Source: Saprospiraceae bacterium
Lineage (GTDB): Bacteria; Bacteroidota; Bacteroidia; Chitinophagales; Saprospiraceae
DNA length: 64,000 bases
Assembly (NCBI GenBank): GCA_016715985.1
Contig: JADJXD010000001.1
Location: 372,001 to 436,000, forward strand
Direction: 5' to 3'
A program made the position numbers and the translations under genes. A model generated the notes under the pieces. That model was not told where the DNA came from, ran no database searches, and saw nothing but the letters and a program-made list of their open reading frames with translations. Below, one piece after another: positions 1 to 8,346 of the stretch (position 1 is the stretch's first letter; every line of letters begins with the position of its first letter).

Positions 1-1
1 C

Positions 2-547
2 TTAAGTTCCTATGACCTTGCAAAAGAAGGTTTGTTATATATCGGAAAGGACCAAAATCTGGCTTTCAATATTCAAAATGCAGGCTATGGTCATCATTTT
101 GGCTTATACACCAGGCTATCTGCCTTTGGATTGTATCTGGAACCATCTTTGCTGTTTAACTCAAATACGGTAACATATGCTATTACAGAATATAGTGAAC
201 CCGGGGTAATTGATAAAATCAGAAGTGAAACATATAATTATTTAGATATACCGGTTCTGGCTGGCTTTAAAGTCGGTCTGCTTAGGTTTCATGGCGGAGT
301 AGTAGGACATCTTTTTATCAATAGCATATCAGATCTGGCTGATTTATCGGGTTATGATCAAAAATTTAAAAGTGCAACCTATGGCTGGCAAGCCGGAGGA
401 GGAATAGATATATGGAGATTAAGGCTGGAAGTGAATTATGAAGGAAATCTTACTAAATTCGGAGACCATATCAATATCGGGGGTACTCCCCTATCCTTTG
501 CTGACCGACCATCCAGAGTTATCATGAGTGTCGGGTTCAGATTTTAA
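2..547 (+). CDS. Outer-membrane beta-barrel protein, C-terminal part (5' end outside window)
   Basis: The reading frame is open to the left edge of the window, so the start lies upstream; a TTG at 32 is an internal Leu codon rather than a convincing start. The visible ~180 residues are alternating hydrophobic/polar strands rich in Gly and aromatic residues (GYGHHFGLYTRLSAFG, TYGWQAGGGIDIWRLRLEVNYE) and end in the aromatic residue Phe (VGFRF), as expected for a substrate of the BAM complex. This resembles the PorT-like/OMP beta-barrel 2 families common in Bacteroidota. It probably forms a small barrel in the outer membrane; ligand and role cannot be read from this fragment. A hairpin terminator follows about 90 bp downstream. 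Confidence 0.75.
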   Translation, partial: LSSYDLAKEGLLYIGKDQNLAFNIQNAGYGHHFGLYTRLSAFGLYLEPSLLFNSNTVTYAITEYSEPGVIDKIRSETYNYLDIPVLAGFKVGLLRFHGGVVGHLFINSISDLADLSGYDQKFKSATYGWQAGGGIDIWRLRLEVNYEGNLTKFGDHINIGGTPLSFADRPSRVIMSVGFRF

Positions 548-639
548 GTAATTACTTTTTAGTTGCAACCTTAAATGTGGTATGATTTTTGAAGTATAAA
601 AAGTGTCCAAAAGACCTGTAATTGTTAAACCAACCTCAC

Positions 640-671
640 GGCTATTTTCTGAAAAGGAGATAGCCTTTTTT
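640..671 (+). terminator. Rho-independent terminator of the beta-barrel gene
   Basis: The stem GGCTAT (640-645) pairs with ATAGCC (660-665) across a 14-nt loop and is followed at once by six T residues. It lies downstream of the stop codon at 545-547 on the same strand. Confidence 0.65.
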
Positions 672-725
672 AATTTATGTTAAAAAAAACTTCCTAAGCC
701 TGAATTCCGGGATCTATATAATGCA

Positions 726-1217
726 CTATTTGTTGTCTCTATCCTGTAAAATATTGCGAACTTTTTGTTGTATTTCCGAATTATCATCCGATTTCCAAAA
801 TATTTTTCCACACATGTTGTCTATTCCAGTTTCATCCGCTGCAAATCTGTAATTCATAGCTACATTTAGAAATGCATTTATAACTTTCACATTTTTTACG
901 TCCGTTTCTTCTCTGAAGATTCTGGCATCATTAGGTATTCCTTCTTCATTTATCCAAATTGTTGTAGTAATAATACCTGTTCTGACTTTTCCAATAGATG
1001 TAACGGCTTTTTTAAGTCCTTTAAAATCTCTTTAAATTACTTTACGTTTGAAATGTTCAGATTCAGGAATACACGGATCGTCGATGTCTACATACAATAA
1101 AGTTGCGTCTATAACTTATTGTTTATCAATACGATCAGAATCCACTTTTGAAGCAGGACTGCAAGCATTGAGATAAAATAATACATAAACGAAAGACCAT
1201 ATGAAGGCGGTTTTCAT
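726..1217 (-). pseudogene. Small lipoprotein pseudogene with two in-frame TAA stops
   Basis: Reading the minus strand from ATG at 1217 gives a lipoprotein signal peptide (Lys-Thr, hydrophobic stretch, lipobox Leu-Asn-Ala-Cys at residues 16-19), then a TAA at codon 34 (1116-1118) and another at codon 62 (1032-1034). The same frame continues without shift to TAG at 726-728, 164 codons in all, and stays protein-like (GIITTTIWINEEGIPNDARI; a Met-Cys-Gly and Trp-Lys-Ser region near the end). The middle strand pattern vaguely recalls a TonB C-terminal-like fold, but no family is recognised. It starts 9 bp after the stop of the glutaredoxin-like gene, so it was probably the last gene of the lepA unit. 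The two nonsense codons argue for gene decay; sequencing error at two sites is the alternative. Confidence 0.7.
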
Positions 1218-1226
1218 TCAATGGAT

Positions 1227-1850
1227 TTACTTCAGGCCTTCCACAAATTTATTAAGGTCTTTGATATCATATTGTGTTTTGCCATTATAAACGACTACCG
1301 GCATTTTGACTGAGCTGCCTTTAAAACCAGCATTGGTGAGTTGTTCAAACATTAATTCCTGATTCGGGGTATGAATGGTGGTATTTAATTCTGTGTAGGG
1401 AATTTTATTGGTTTCAAGATAATTGATGACAAACTCACACCTACCGCACCCATCCTGCGTGAAGACATTTATTTTTACAGGATTCATCTGAATGGAGGTA
1501 AATCTTTTTTTCATTCCAGTGCCGTCTGTTTCAATGGTTTTGGACGATTTTAGTTTTTTATATGAAACGGCTGTCTGATACCCACAATCCGTATTGGGAG
1601 GCATGATTAATGTGCCCAGGAATTTTTCTTCTCCTGCTTCCAGTTTAAGTGTGGTGGGATTGGTACCTGCCTTTCGGACATAACCCATCAATGTCATATC
1701 AATGGTGGCTTCCAATTCATCCTTTGTGTTATTTTTGGCAAACAAATCCAACCCTCCTTTACCCTCTCTTTCAATCACTTCTATATCTTTTGTCTGTGCA
1801 AAAAGACTGACATTTAAAGAAAATAATAATAAAACAATCCAATTTTTCAT
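1227..1850 (-). CDS. Secreted thioredoxin/glutaredoxin-fold protein (CGRC)
   Basis: This 207-residue protein has an N-terminal signal peptide (residues 1-19, ending LFAQ), a beta-rich middle region (about 25-120) and a C-terminal glutaredoxin-like domain (about 125-207) with a CxxC redox motif, C135-G-R-C138, followed by a conserved-looking cis-Pro segment (KMPVVVYNG). It is likely periplasmic or surface-exposed and acts in thiol-disulfide exchange; the substrate is unknown. The first domain has no recognised family. It lies 19 bp downstream of lepA on the same strand and is followed by a decayed lipoprotein gene, so the three probably share a transcript. The redox call is firm; the N-terminal domain is unassigned. 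Confidence 0.75.
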   Translation of the reverse strand: MKNWIVLLLFSLNVSLFAQTKDIEVIEREGKGGLDLFAKNNTKDELEATIDMTLMGYVRKAGTNPTTLKLEAGEEKFLGTLIMPPNTDCGYQTAVSYKKLKSSKTIETDGTGMKKRFTSIQMNPVKINVFTQDGCGRCEFVINYLETNKIPYTELNTTIHTPNQELMFEQLTNAGFKGSSVKMPVVVYNGKTQYDIKDLNKFVEGLK

Positions 1851-1869
1851 ACTGAAAATTTTTAAAAAG

Positions 1870-3663
1870 TTAATCTTCCAATTTCAATACCTGCAAAAAT
1901 GCTTTTTGCGGCACTTCCACATTTCCAATCTGTCTCATTTTCTTCTTACCCTTTTTCTGTTTCTCCAATAGTTTTCTTTTTCTGGAGATATCGCCACCAT
2001 AACATTTTGCTGTAACGTCTTTTCTGAGTGCAGATATTGTTTCTCTCGCTATAATTTTTGCACCGATAGATGCTTGTATAGCGATGACAAATTGTTGTTT
2101 CGGCAATAATTCCTTCAGTTTAACACATATTTTACGACCTATATATTCTGCTTTTGTTCTATGCACCAAAGAAGACAATGCATCTACTGGTTCAGCATTC
2201 AGACGAATATCCAATTTCACCAGATCTGAAGCTCTGTAATCAATCGGAGCATAGTCAAAGGATGCGTATCCTCGTGAAATTGATTTTAATCTGTCATAAA
2301 AATCAAAAACAATCTCCGCAAGTGGCATTTCAAATGTCAACTCAACTCTTTCTGGTGTCAGATATGTCTGTCTGGTGAGTGAGCCCCTTTTGTCCATACA
2401 TAAAGTCATGATTGAACCAATGTATTCCGGCTTAGTGATTACCTGAGCACGGATGTAGGGTTCCTCTACTTTACTTATCAGGGTAGGATCCGGTAATTCA
2501 TTAGGTGTATTTATGATTCTGGCTTCTCCTTTATGATTATAAGAAACATAAGACACGTTAGGTACTGTGGTGATCACTTCCTGATCAAATTCTCTGGACA
2601 ATCGTTCCTGAATAATCTCTAAATGCAACATTCCCAAAAACCCGCATCTGAATCCAAAACCCAATGCAACAGAAGATTCCGGCTCAAAAACTAGCGAAGC
2701 ATCATTCAGTTGTAATTTCTCCAATGAATCCCTCAGATCTTCAAAGTCTTCATTTTCAATGGGATAAATACCTGCGAATACCATCGGTTTCACTTCTTCA
2801 AAACCGTGTATTGCTGCTTCACATGGTTTTTCATGGTGTGTGATAGTATCTCCTACCTTAATTTCCTTGGATTCTTTAATTCCCGTAATGATATAACCCA
2901 CATTTCCGGCCTGAAGCTCAACTTTTGGCACCTGACTCATTTGCAGGATTCCAATTTCATCAGCTTCATAACTTTTACCGGTATTGAAAAAGCGAACTTT
3001 ATCGCCTTTTCTCATTGTACCATTTAAAATACGAAAATATGCCACAACTCCTCTGAAAGAATTAAACATTGAATCAAAAATCAAAGCCTGAAGTGGTGCT
3101 TTGGGATCGCCTTTGGGTGGAGGAATTCTATCCACCACGGCTTTCATTAATTCTACAATTCCGATACCTGTTTTACCACTGGCAAGAACGATGTCTTCTT
3201 TTTTACAACCAATCAAATCAATAACCTGATCAGATACTTCGTCAATCATAGCTGATTCCATGTCCACCTTGTTGAGTACAGGTATAATTTCAAGGTCGTG
3301 TTCTATAGCAAGATACAAATTTGAAATAGTTTGAGCCTGTATGCCTTGTGAAGCATCAACCAATAGCAAAGCCCCTTCACAAGCTGCAATAGACCTTGAA
3401 ACCTCATATGAAAAGTCAACGTGTCCCGGAGTGTCAATCATATTAAAAGTGTATTGCTCTCCATCCGTATGTGTGTAATACATCTGAATAGCATGACTTT
3501 TGATGGTTATGCCCCGTTCTCTCTCCAAATCCATGTCATCCAATGCCTGATTCTGCATATCTCTTTCGGATATGGTCTTGGTAAATTCCAATAATCGATC
3601 AGACAAAGTACTTTTACCATGATCGATGTGCGCTATCACGCAAAAATTTCTTATATTCTTCAT
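1870..3663 (-). CDS. lepA: Elongation factor 4 (LepA), back-translocating ribosomal GTPase
   Basis: LepA binds stalled or mistranslocated ribosomes and catalyses back-translocation. All GTPase signatures are present: G1 AHIDHGKST, G3 DTPGHVDF and G4 NKVD, then domain II, two EF-G-like domains and the LepA-specific C-terminal tail (KKGKKKMRQIGNVEVPQKAF). The start was set at ATG 3663, giving the canonical MKNIRNFCVIAHIDHGK opening and a 597-residue protein, the usual length. An upstream ATG at 3690 would add nine residues but would run through a promoter-like TATCTTTG (3670-3677). With that element, transcription would begin almost at the ATG, so the mRNA may be leaderless. Downstream lies the glutaredoxin-like gene in the same orientation. 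Confidence 0.97.
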   Translation of the reverse strand: MKNIRNFCVIAHIDHGKSTLSDRLLEFTKTISERDMQNQALDDMDLERERGITIKSHAIQMYYTHTDGEQYTFNMIDTPGHVDFSYEVSRSIAACEGALLLVDASQGIQAQTISNLYLAIEHDLEIIPVLNKVDMESAMIDEVSDQVIDLIGCKKEDIVLASGKTGIGIVELMKAVVDRIPPPKGDPKAPLQALIFDSMFNSFRGVVAYFRILNGTMRKGDKVRFFNTGKSYEADEIGILQMSQVPKVELQAGNVGYIITGIKESKEIKVGDTITHHEKPCEAAIHGFEEVKPMVFAGIYPIENEDFEDLRDSLEKLQLNDASLVFEPESSVALGFGFRCGFLGMLHLEIIQERLSREFDQEVITTVPNVSYVSYNHKGEARIINTPNELPDPTLISKVEEPYIRAQVITKPEYIGSIMTLCMDKRGSLTRQTYLTPERVELTFEMPLAEIVFDFYDRLKSISRGYASFDYAPIDYRASDLVKLDIRLNAEPVDALSSLVHRTKAEYIGRKICVKLKELLPKQQFVIAIQASIGAKIIARETISALRKDVTAKCYGGDISRKRKLLEKQKKGKKKMRQIGNVEVPQKAFLQVLKLED

Positions 3664-3669
3664 ACGCCG

Positions 3670-3677
3670 CAAAGATA
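3670..3677 (-). promoter_or_regulatory. Promoter -7 element abutting the lepA start
   Basis: On the minus strand the sequence is TATCTTTG, a full match to the Bacteroidota TAnnTTTG element. Its last base is 7 nt from the lepA ATG. No clear -33 TTTG was seen at the expected distance. Confidence 0.45.
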
Positions 3678-3841
3678 CACTTTTGGTCATTTAAACCGAA
3701 TAAAATTCAGTAGTACCAAAATTATTTTCAGAAAAGTTATAATTTATTTTTTAAATGATTCTGTCAAACTTAAAATACTATCCCTGGTTTTTCATTTAAG
3801 AATCAGGATTTCTATTAACAGGAAAAGCTATGCATAGTTTA

Positions 3842-4612
3842 TTACCCCTGATAATCAGTATCTTTAGTTGCCGAAAAGACAGAAGTTTCTTCCAATAACG
3901 GGCTGCCGGCATATTTCAACATAACCTGAATAACGGTGAGTACATCCTTTTCACAATAGCGAACAATTTTAGGCAAATCATTTTCATTCCAATAGACATG
4001 GCCTACCATACTGCCATCAATATCATCTTTTGGAGAAGGAATACTCAGTGTGCCGGCCAAAAGATTCAATGAAGTATAGTTTTTATAATCGCCAAATCGC
4101 CACAAATCCATCGTATCCAAAATATGAGCAGTTTGCCAGGGTTTCTTACCGGATAAATCAAGAATAGCAGGAAATTTTATTCCATGTATCACCATACGTC
4201 TGCAAATGAAGGGAATATCAAACTCCTTAATATTATGTCCACATAAATAGTCTTTCTCCGGATTCTTATAATGCGTTTCCAAAAGAGCCGTAAATTCAGA
4301 CAACAAATTGGATTCATCATCCCCCGCAAAAGATTTAATGCGTATCTCATTTGGTATATCATCCTTAAAAACAACATAACCAACAGAAATACATACAATT
4401 TTGGCAAATTCTGCATAAATACCTGCTCTTTGATGGTATGCATCGATCTCCGGATTTTCATTATCAGGCTTTAATTCTTTAAGAATGCTTTTGCATTTAT
4501 GGGTCCACAATGCCTGCATATTTTCTTCAAGCAAATGGAACTCCTTTTTAGCAGAAACTGTTTCAATGTCTAAAAACAGACAATTTTTCAGAATATTGAT
4601 ATTCAAAAACAT
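3842..4612 (-). CDS. Predicted 3'-5' exonuclease, PolB-related DEDDy family
   Basis: This 256-residue protein carries the three exonuclease motifs of the DnaQ-like ribonuclease H fold: Exo I (FLDIETV, near residue 13), Exo II (CGHNIKEFDIPF, near 125) and Exo III of the DEDDy type (YCEKD, near 218). The spacing and flanking sequence fit the 'predicted 3'-5' exonuclease related to the PolB exonuclease domain' family (PF10108), not a full polymerase. It probably degrades single-stranded DNA or RNA in the cytoplasm; the exact substrate is not known for the family. It stands alone, separated by 178 bp from lepA and divergent from the following gene. Confidence 0.85.
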   Translation of the reverse strand: MFLNINILKNCLFLDIETVSAKKEFHLLEENMQALWTHKCKSILKELKPDNENPEIDAYHQRAGIYAEFAKIVCISVGYVVFKDDIPNEIRIKSFAGDDESNLLSEFTALLETHYKNPEKDYLCGHNIKEFDIPFICRRMVIHGIKFPAILDLSGKKPWQTAHILDTMDLWRFGDYKNYTSLNLLAGTLSIPSPKDDIDGSMVGHVYWNENDLPKIVRYCEKDVLTVIQVMLKYAGSPLLEETSVFSATKDTDYQG

Positions 4613-4730
4613 AGTTTAATGGTTTACCCTGAGTTTTCATACTAATGGAAAATACCTAATTTTAGAAATATGATGCAAATAATGAAATTTATTTATATTT
4701 TTACAAGTTAATTAATAAAAATTTTATAAA

Positions 4731-5690
4731 ATGACAGGGACACAATCAAAACAAAATTTCACAGCTATTGCAATTATTGCGATTATAGGATTATTGGCAC
4801 TTAACGTTTATCAGTGGTACAGCAATAGTAAACTGAATGAATCCAATCAGCAACAACAAAGTCAGATGCTGGAACTTGAAAAAGTTCAGGCCGAATTGGA
4901 TCAGGACTATCAGGCAGCATTGGAAAGTCTGGAAGAAATGCGTGGTGACAATCAACAATTGAATGCGCTGATCGACAGTCAGAAAGCAGAATTGAAGACC
5001 CAGAAAGAAAAAATAAATGATCTGATCTGGACGAAAAAAGAATTGGATAAAGCTAAAGCTGAACTCAATACGCTGAACAGCAGTGTTACTAAATATCTGG
5101 CAGAAATCCAGGAGCTAAAAGTTCAGAATAAATTACTGACGGATGACAATGTTATGTTGACTCAAAGAATTGATGAAGAAGTGAAAGAAAAAGAATCCAT
5201 CCTACAGGAAAAAGCAGCTATTGCATCTGAAAAAGATAATCTGGCTAAATCCAATGAAAAATTGGGTTCAAAAGTAGATATGGCCAATGCCATTAAAATT
5301 AATTTTTTGGAAGTAAAAGGATATGAGATCAAAAAAGATGGAAAATTGAAAGAGCAATCGAAAGCCAAAAACATTGGTATGTTGCGGGCCTGTTTTCTTA
5401 CAGAAACCAATATGGTCACATCTTCCGGGACGAAAAAGTTTTTTGTCCGAATCGTCAATCCACAAGGTGAGACAATTGCTGTGGAAGACAAAGGTTCCGG
5501 AGTATTGACAAACAAACTTGATAATTCACAGGTAAGATATACCACATCCGGCGAAATACAATATAATAATGAAGATACAAATGCGTGTATAGACTGGACA
5601 TTAGATGACAAACTTCCTAAAGGAAATTACAATATTGAAATGTTTAATAATGGCTTTCTGGTGGGCAAAGGAGCTTTTGTTCTAAAATAG
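4731..5690 (+). CDS. Membrane-anchored coiled-coil protein of unknown function
   Basis: The 319-residue protein starts with a short polar stretch and one transmembrane helix (about residues 11-27, IAIIAIIGLLALNVY), so it is a type II inner-membrane protein or an uncleaved anchor. Residues about 30-185 are a long heptad-rich coiled coil (many Gln, Glu and Lys; LELEKVQAELDQDYQAA). The last ~130 residues form a beta-rich globular domain (VKGYEIKKDGKLKEQSKAKN onward), presumably periplasmic, with no family I can name. The architecture suggests a structural or scaffolding role in the envelope, which is inference only. It is monocistronic, divergent from the exonuclease gene and closed by a strong terminator. 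Confidence 0.7.
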   Translation: MTGTQSKQNFTAIAIIAIIGLLALNVYQWYSNSKLNESNQQQQSQMLELEKVQAELDQDYQAALESLEEMRGDNQQLNALIDSQKAELKTQKEKINDLIWTKKELDKAKAELNTLNSSVTKYLAEIQELKVQNKLLTDDNVMLTQRIDEEVKEKESILQEKAAIASEKDNLAKSNEKLGSKVDMANAIKINFLEVKGYEIKKDGKLKEQSKAKNIGMLRACFLTETNMVTSSGTKKFFVRIVNPQGETIAVEDKGSGVLTNKLDNSQVRYTTSGEIQYNNEDTNACIDWTLDDKLPKGNYNIEMFNNGFLVGKGAFVLK

Positions 5691-5728
5691 AATATTTTAA
5701 AATATTTTGGTTAAAGGAGATACACTCC

Positions 5729-5760
5729 AAAAAGCCTGAAAGTTACTTTCGGGCTTTTTA
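5729..5760 (+). terminator. Rho-independent terminator after the coiled-coil gene
   Basis: The stem AAAAAGCCTGAAAG / CTTTCGGGCTTTTT has a 3-nt loop (TTA), one G-T pair and a T-rich 3' side. It is 38 bp after the stop and can work in both directions. Confidence 0.85.
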
Positions 5761-5815
5761 TTTGTTAATATAAAATTTATTCTGATTTTATAATAGCGTT
5801 ATTTCCATATTCATA

Positions 5816-5823
5816 TACATTTG
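5816..5823 (+). promoter_or_regulatory. Promoter -7 element for the PiT-like gene
   Basis: TACATTTG matches TAnnTTTG and lies 23 bp before the ATG at 5847, which is a typical distance. Confidence 0.4.
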
Positions 5824-5846
5824 CGCTTTCAAACCAACTTATCCCT

Positions 5847-6878
5847 ATGGATTTATCAGTACTTTTTATGTGGCTGGGATTTACGCTTGCCGCGTATTCT
5901 GTTGTAGGTAATGATGTTATACAGACTTTGGGTACTTTTCTCACCTCCAACGAGAAGGAAGTCAAGTGGTATTACTTATTCATTTTTGCTGCTGTTATTC
6001 TAAGTGCGGTATTGATTTACGGACATGTAAATAATGATATTGCTTTCGGCAGATTAGACAAATTTTCTGAAAATACAGTTTTCCATTGGTATTATTTATT
6101 ACCTCCAATTGTACTTTTATATATTACGAGGTTTGGAATTCCTGTGAGTACTACATTTATGATTCTGACACTTTTTTCCTTATCAGACATTCCTAATGAC
6201 CTGTCACTTATGATTGACAATATCTTTGATTCCAAGACAAAATTAGGAGGAATGATTCAGAAGTCAGTCATGGGATATGTAGTTGCCTTTATTGTAGCAC
6301 TTGTAAGTTATTTTACGCTTCTCAGCTTTTTGGAAAAGTACTTTTTAACTAATAAAATAAATCCAAAAAGTGAAATTTTCTGGCGTTTGGCGCAGGCTGG
6401 CTCAACTGCCTTTTTATGGTCTCAATGGCTAACACAGGATCTGGCTAATATTTATGTTTTCATGAAAAATGGAAAAAACCTTACTAATATCGAATTTTCC
6501 TTCACTTTATTGATACTTAATGTAATGATGCTGGTCATTTTCTATCAGAAAGGAGGTAAGGTTCAGAATGTAATCAGAAAAAAGAGAAATACATCCGACA
6601 TCAGAGCCGCTACCTTCATAGACCTCATTTACGGTTTTATTCTTTATGGATTTAAAGACGACTATTTTGGGCTCTGGGGTGGAAAAATACCAATGAGTAC
6701 TACATGGGTATTTGTCGGATTATTGGCCGGAAGAGAAATAGCTTTACGGGTGATATCACACAAAACATTACCTACTAAAATTATGAAAATGCTTTATCTT
6801 GACTTAGGTAAAATATTTTTTGGACTGGTAGTCAGTGTAATGCTGGTGGTGCTTATCAAATTCCTTTCAACTTTTTAA
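5847..6878 (+). CDS. PiT-superfamily-like membrane transporter
   Basis: This 343-residue protein has about nine to ten hydrophobic helices. Two inverted-repeat signatures of the PiT phosphate transporter family are visible in altered form: GNDVIQTLGTFLTS near residue 21 (PiT has GANDxANxxGT) and two 'P-x-STT' motifs (IPVSTTFMILT about residue 97; IPMSTTWVFVGLLAG about residue 287). This supports a phosphate- or sulfate-transport fold, but the protein is shorter than most PiT proteins and the consensus residues differ, so the substrate may not be phosphate. It ends 20 bp from the convergent gene at 6899. I am confident of a multi-spanning transporter and moderately confident of the PiT relation. 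Confidence 0.6.
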   Translation: MDLSVLFMWLGFTLAAYSVVGNDVIQTLGTFLTSNEKEVKWYYLFIFAAVILSAVLIYGHVNNDIAFGRLDKFSENTVFHWYYLLPPIVLLYITRFGIPVSTTFMILTLFSLSDIPNDLSLMIDNIFDSKTKLGGMIQKSVMGYVVAFIVALVSYFTLLSFLEKYFLTNKINPKSEIFWRLAQAGSTAFLWSQWLTQDLANIYVFMKNGKNLTNIEFSFTLLILNVMMLVIFYQKGGKVQNVIRKKRNTSDIRAATFIDLIYGFILYGFKDDYFGLWGGKIPMSTTWVFVGLLAGREIALRVISHKTLPTKIMKMLYLDLGKIFFGLVVSVMLVVLIKFLSTF

Positions 6879-6898
6879 ATACAATTAAAATCAACCAA

Positions 6899-8173
6899 TC
6901 AGGTCTTTCGTTTTTTCTTTTGAGCTGCAGGAAATAGAATATTATTCAGGATTATGCGATATCCGGGACTATTCGGGTGTAAACTCAAATCCGTCTCCGG
7001 ATCTCCAACGTAATGTCTGTAGTCTTCCGGATCATGACCACCATAATAAGTAAAAGTGCCAAATCCGTGTGTTCCATGTATGTATCTCACTTCATTTTCC
7101 ACTCTTGTCTCCCCAAGAATCAACACATCCGGTTTTATTAATGCTTTATTGAATGCAGTAGCCTGCCCCATAAATCCTTTGATAGTTGTTGTGTGATTCT
7201 GACAAAGCATGGTAGGAATCGGATCCCATTTTGCAGAAAATTCAAAAAGATTAAAGTAGTCCACTTCGGGTGATATTTTTCTGCTTTTATTATCAATATC
7301 GGAATGTTCATATTGCAGTGGGTTCATGGTTAACGTAAAGTTTCTGAAAGCAAATGTTTTGCTGTAATCCAATTTACTCTGTGCATTCTGATCCATGCCA
7401 TCGCCATCATACATTTCCGCACAAATATCCAAACCTTCAGCAGCCAAAGAAATGTCGTAGGTATCTGTAGCAGAACACATAGCAAACATAAATCCACCCC
7501 CTTCTACATATTCCTTAATTTTTTTTGCAACTGCCAATTTTAATTGAGAGACTTTACTAAATCCTAAGCTGGTGGCCAAAGCTTCAGTTTTTTGCTGATT
7601 TAATTTATACCACGGTGTGCCCCCCTGGCTCGCATAAAATTTTCCATATTGCCCTGTAAAATCTTCATGGTGTAAATGCAACCAGTCGTACTGAGCCAGC
7701 TTCCCTTCCAATACCTCTCTGTCGTAAACTTTCTCAAATGGAATTTCTGCATAATTCAGAACTAATGTGACTGCGTCGTCCCACGGCTGAATTCGCTGTC
7801 CTCGAGGATTAAAATCAGGTGTATAAACGGCAATTTTAGGTGCTTTTTCAAGTTTTACGGCTTCCTGATTGACTTCGGGATGATTGATTTGTTCTCTCAG
7901 ATTAATCCACTGCGCATTAGAGAGAACTTCGAAATAAACATTACGAATCTTACATTCACTTTCCAGTCCTTTGGAATATGGGAAAGCAAAACTTCCTCCA
8001 CGATAGTTCAACAACCAATAAGCTTCAATATTTTGGTTGATTACCCAATAAGTTATGCCATAAGCCTTCAGATGATTAGTCTGTTTATTATGATCCATTG
8101 GCAATAAAATATAGGAAGCGTTTGCAGAAATGCTTATCAGACATAGTACCAGAATCTTTAAGAATAATTTCAT
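6899..8173 (-). CDS. Secreted protein of the Bacteroidota 'asparagine synthetase B'-named family
   Basis: The 424-residue product has a signal peptide (residues 1-19, cut after ANA) and begins its mature part with a conserved-looking SYILLPMDHNKQTNHLKAYG. From memory this opening matches a family widely annotated as 'asparagine synthetase B' in Bacteroidota. The Sec signal and lack of an ATP-PPi synthetase domain make that name unlikely to be literal. The region about 115-235 (KIAVYTPDF, VEGGGFMFAMCSATDTYD) resembles a class I glutamine-amidotransferase-like or ThuA-like alpha/beta fold, with Cys in the nucleophile-elbow-like MCSAT. The real activity is unknown. It is convergent with the PiT-like gene and divergent from the VWA gene. 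Confidence 0.6.
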   Translation of the reverse strand: MKLFLKILVLCLISISANASYILLPMDHNKQTNHLKAYGITYWVINQNIEAYWLLNYRGGSFAFPYSKGLESECKIRNVYFEVLSNAQWINLREQINHPEVNQEAVKLEKAPKIAVYTPDFNPRGQRIQPWDDAVTLVLNYAEIPFEKVYDREVLEGKLAQYDWLHLHHEDFTGQYGKFYASQGGTPWYKLNQQKTEALATSLGFSKVSQLKLAVAKKIKEYVEGGGFMFAMCSATDTYDISLAAEGLDICAEMYDGDGMDQNAQSKLDYSKTFAFRNFTLTMNPLQYEHSDIDNKSRKISPEVDYFNLFEFSAKWDPIPTMLCQNHTTTIKGFMGQATAFNKALIKPDVLILGETRVENEVRYIHGTHGFGTFTYYGGHDPEDYRHYVGDPETDLSLHPNSPGYRIILNNILFPAAQKKKRKT

Positions 8174-8318
8174 TTAAAACATTTTTTATAAAAAACGATT
8201 TTTAAGACTAATCATTGTGATTTTAGTCAAACAATAATAAAATTTTAAAGTTGAATGATAAACAGGTATATTTTGTGTTTTAAAAATCAAAACTTTTCGT
8301 TGACCGAAGTTGTTTCAG

Positions 8319-8326
8319 TATATTTG
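8319..8326 (+). promoter_or_regulatory. Promoter -7 element for the VWA gene
   Basis: TATATTTG is a full TAnnTTTG match and lies 20 bp before the GTG start at 8347. A weak TTTTC lies about 20 bp upstream where a -33 box is expected. Confidence 0.5.
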
Positions 8327-8346
8327 CACAATAATTATTCTACCAC

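Noticed and set aside
3664..3690. Longer LepA start at ATG 3690
   Set aside because: It adds nine residues absent from the family opening and crosses a promoter-like TATCTTTG.
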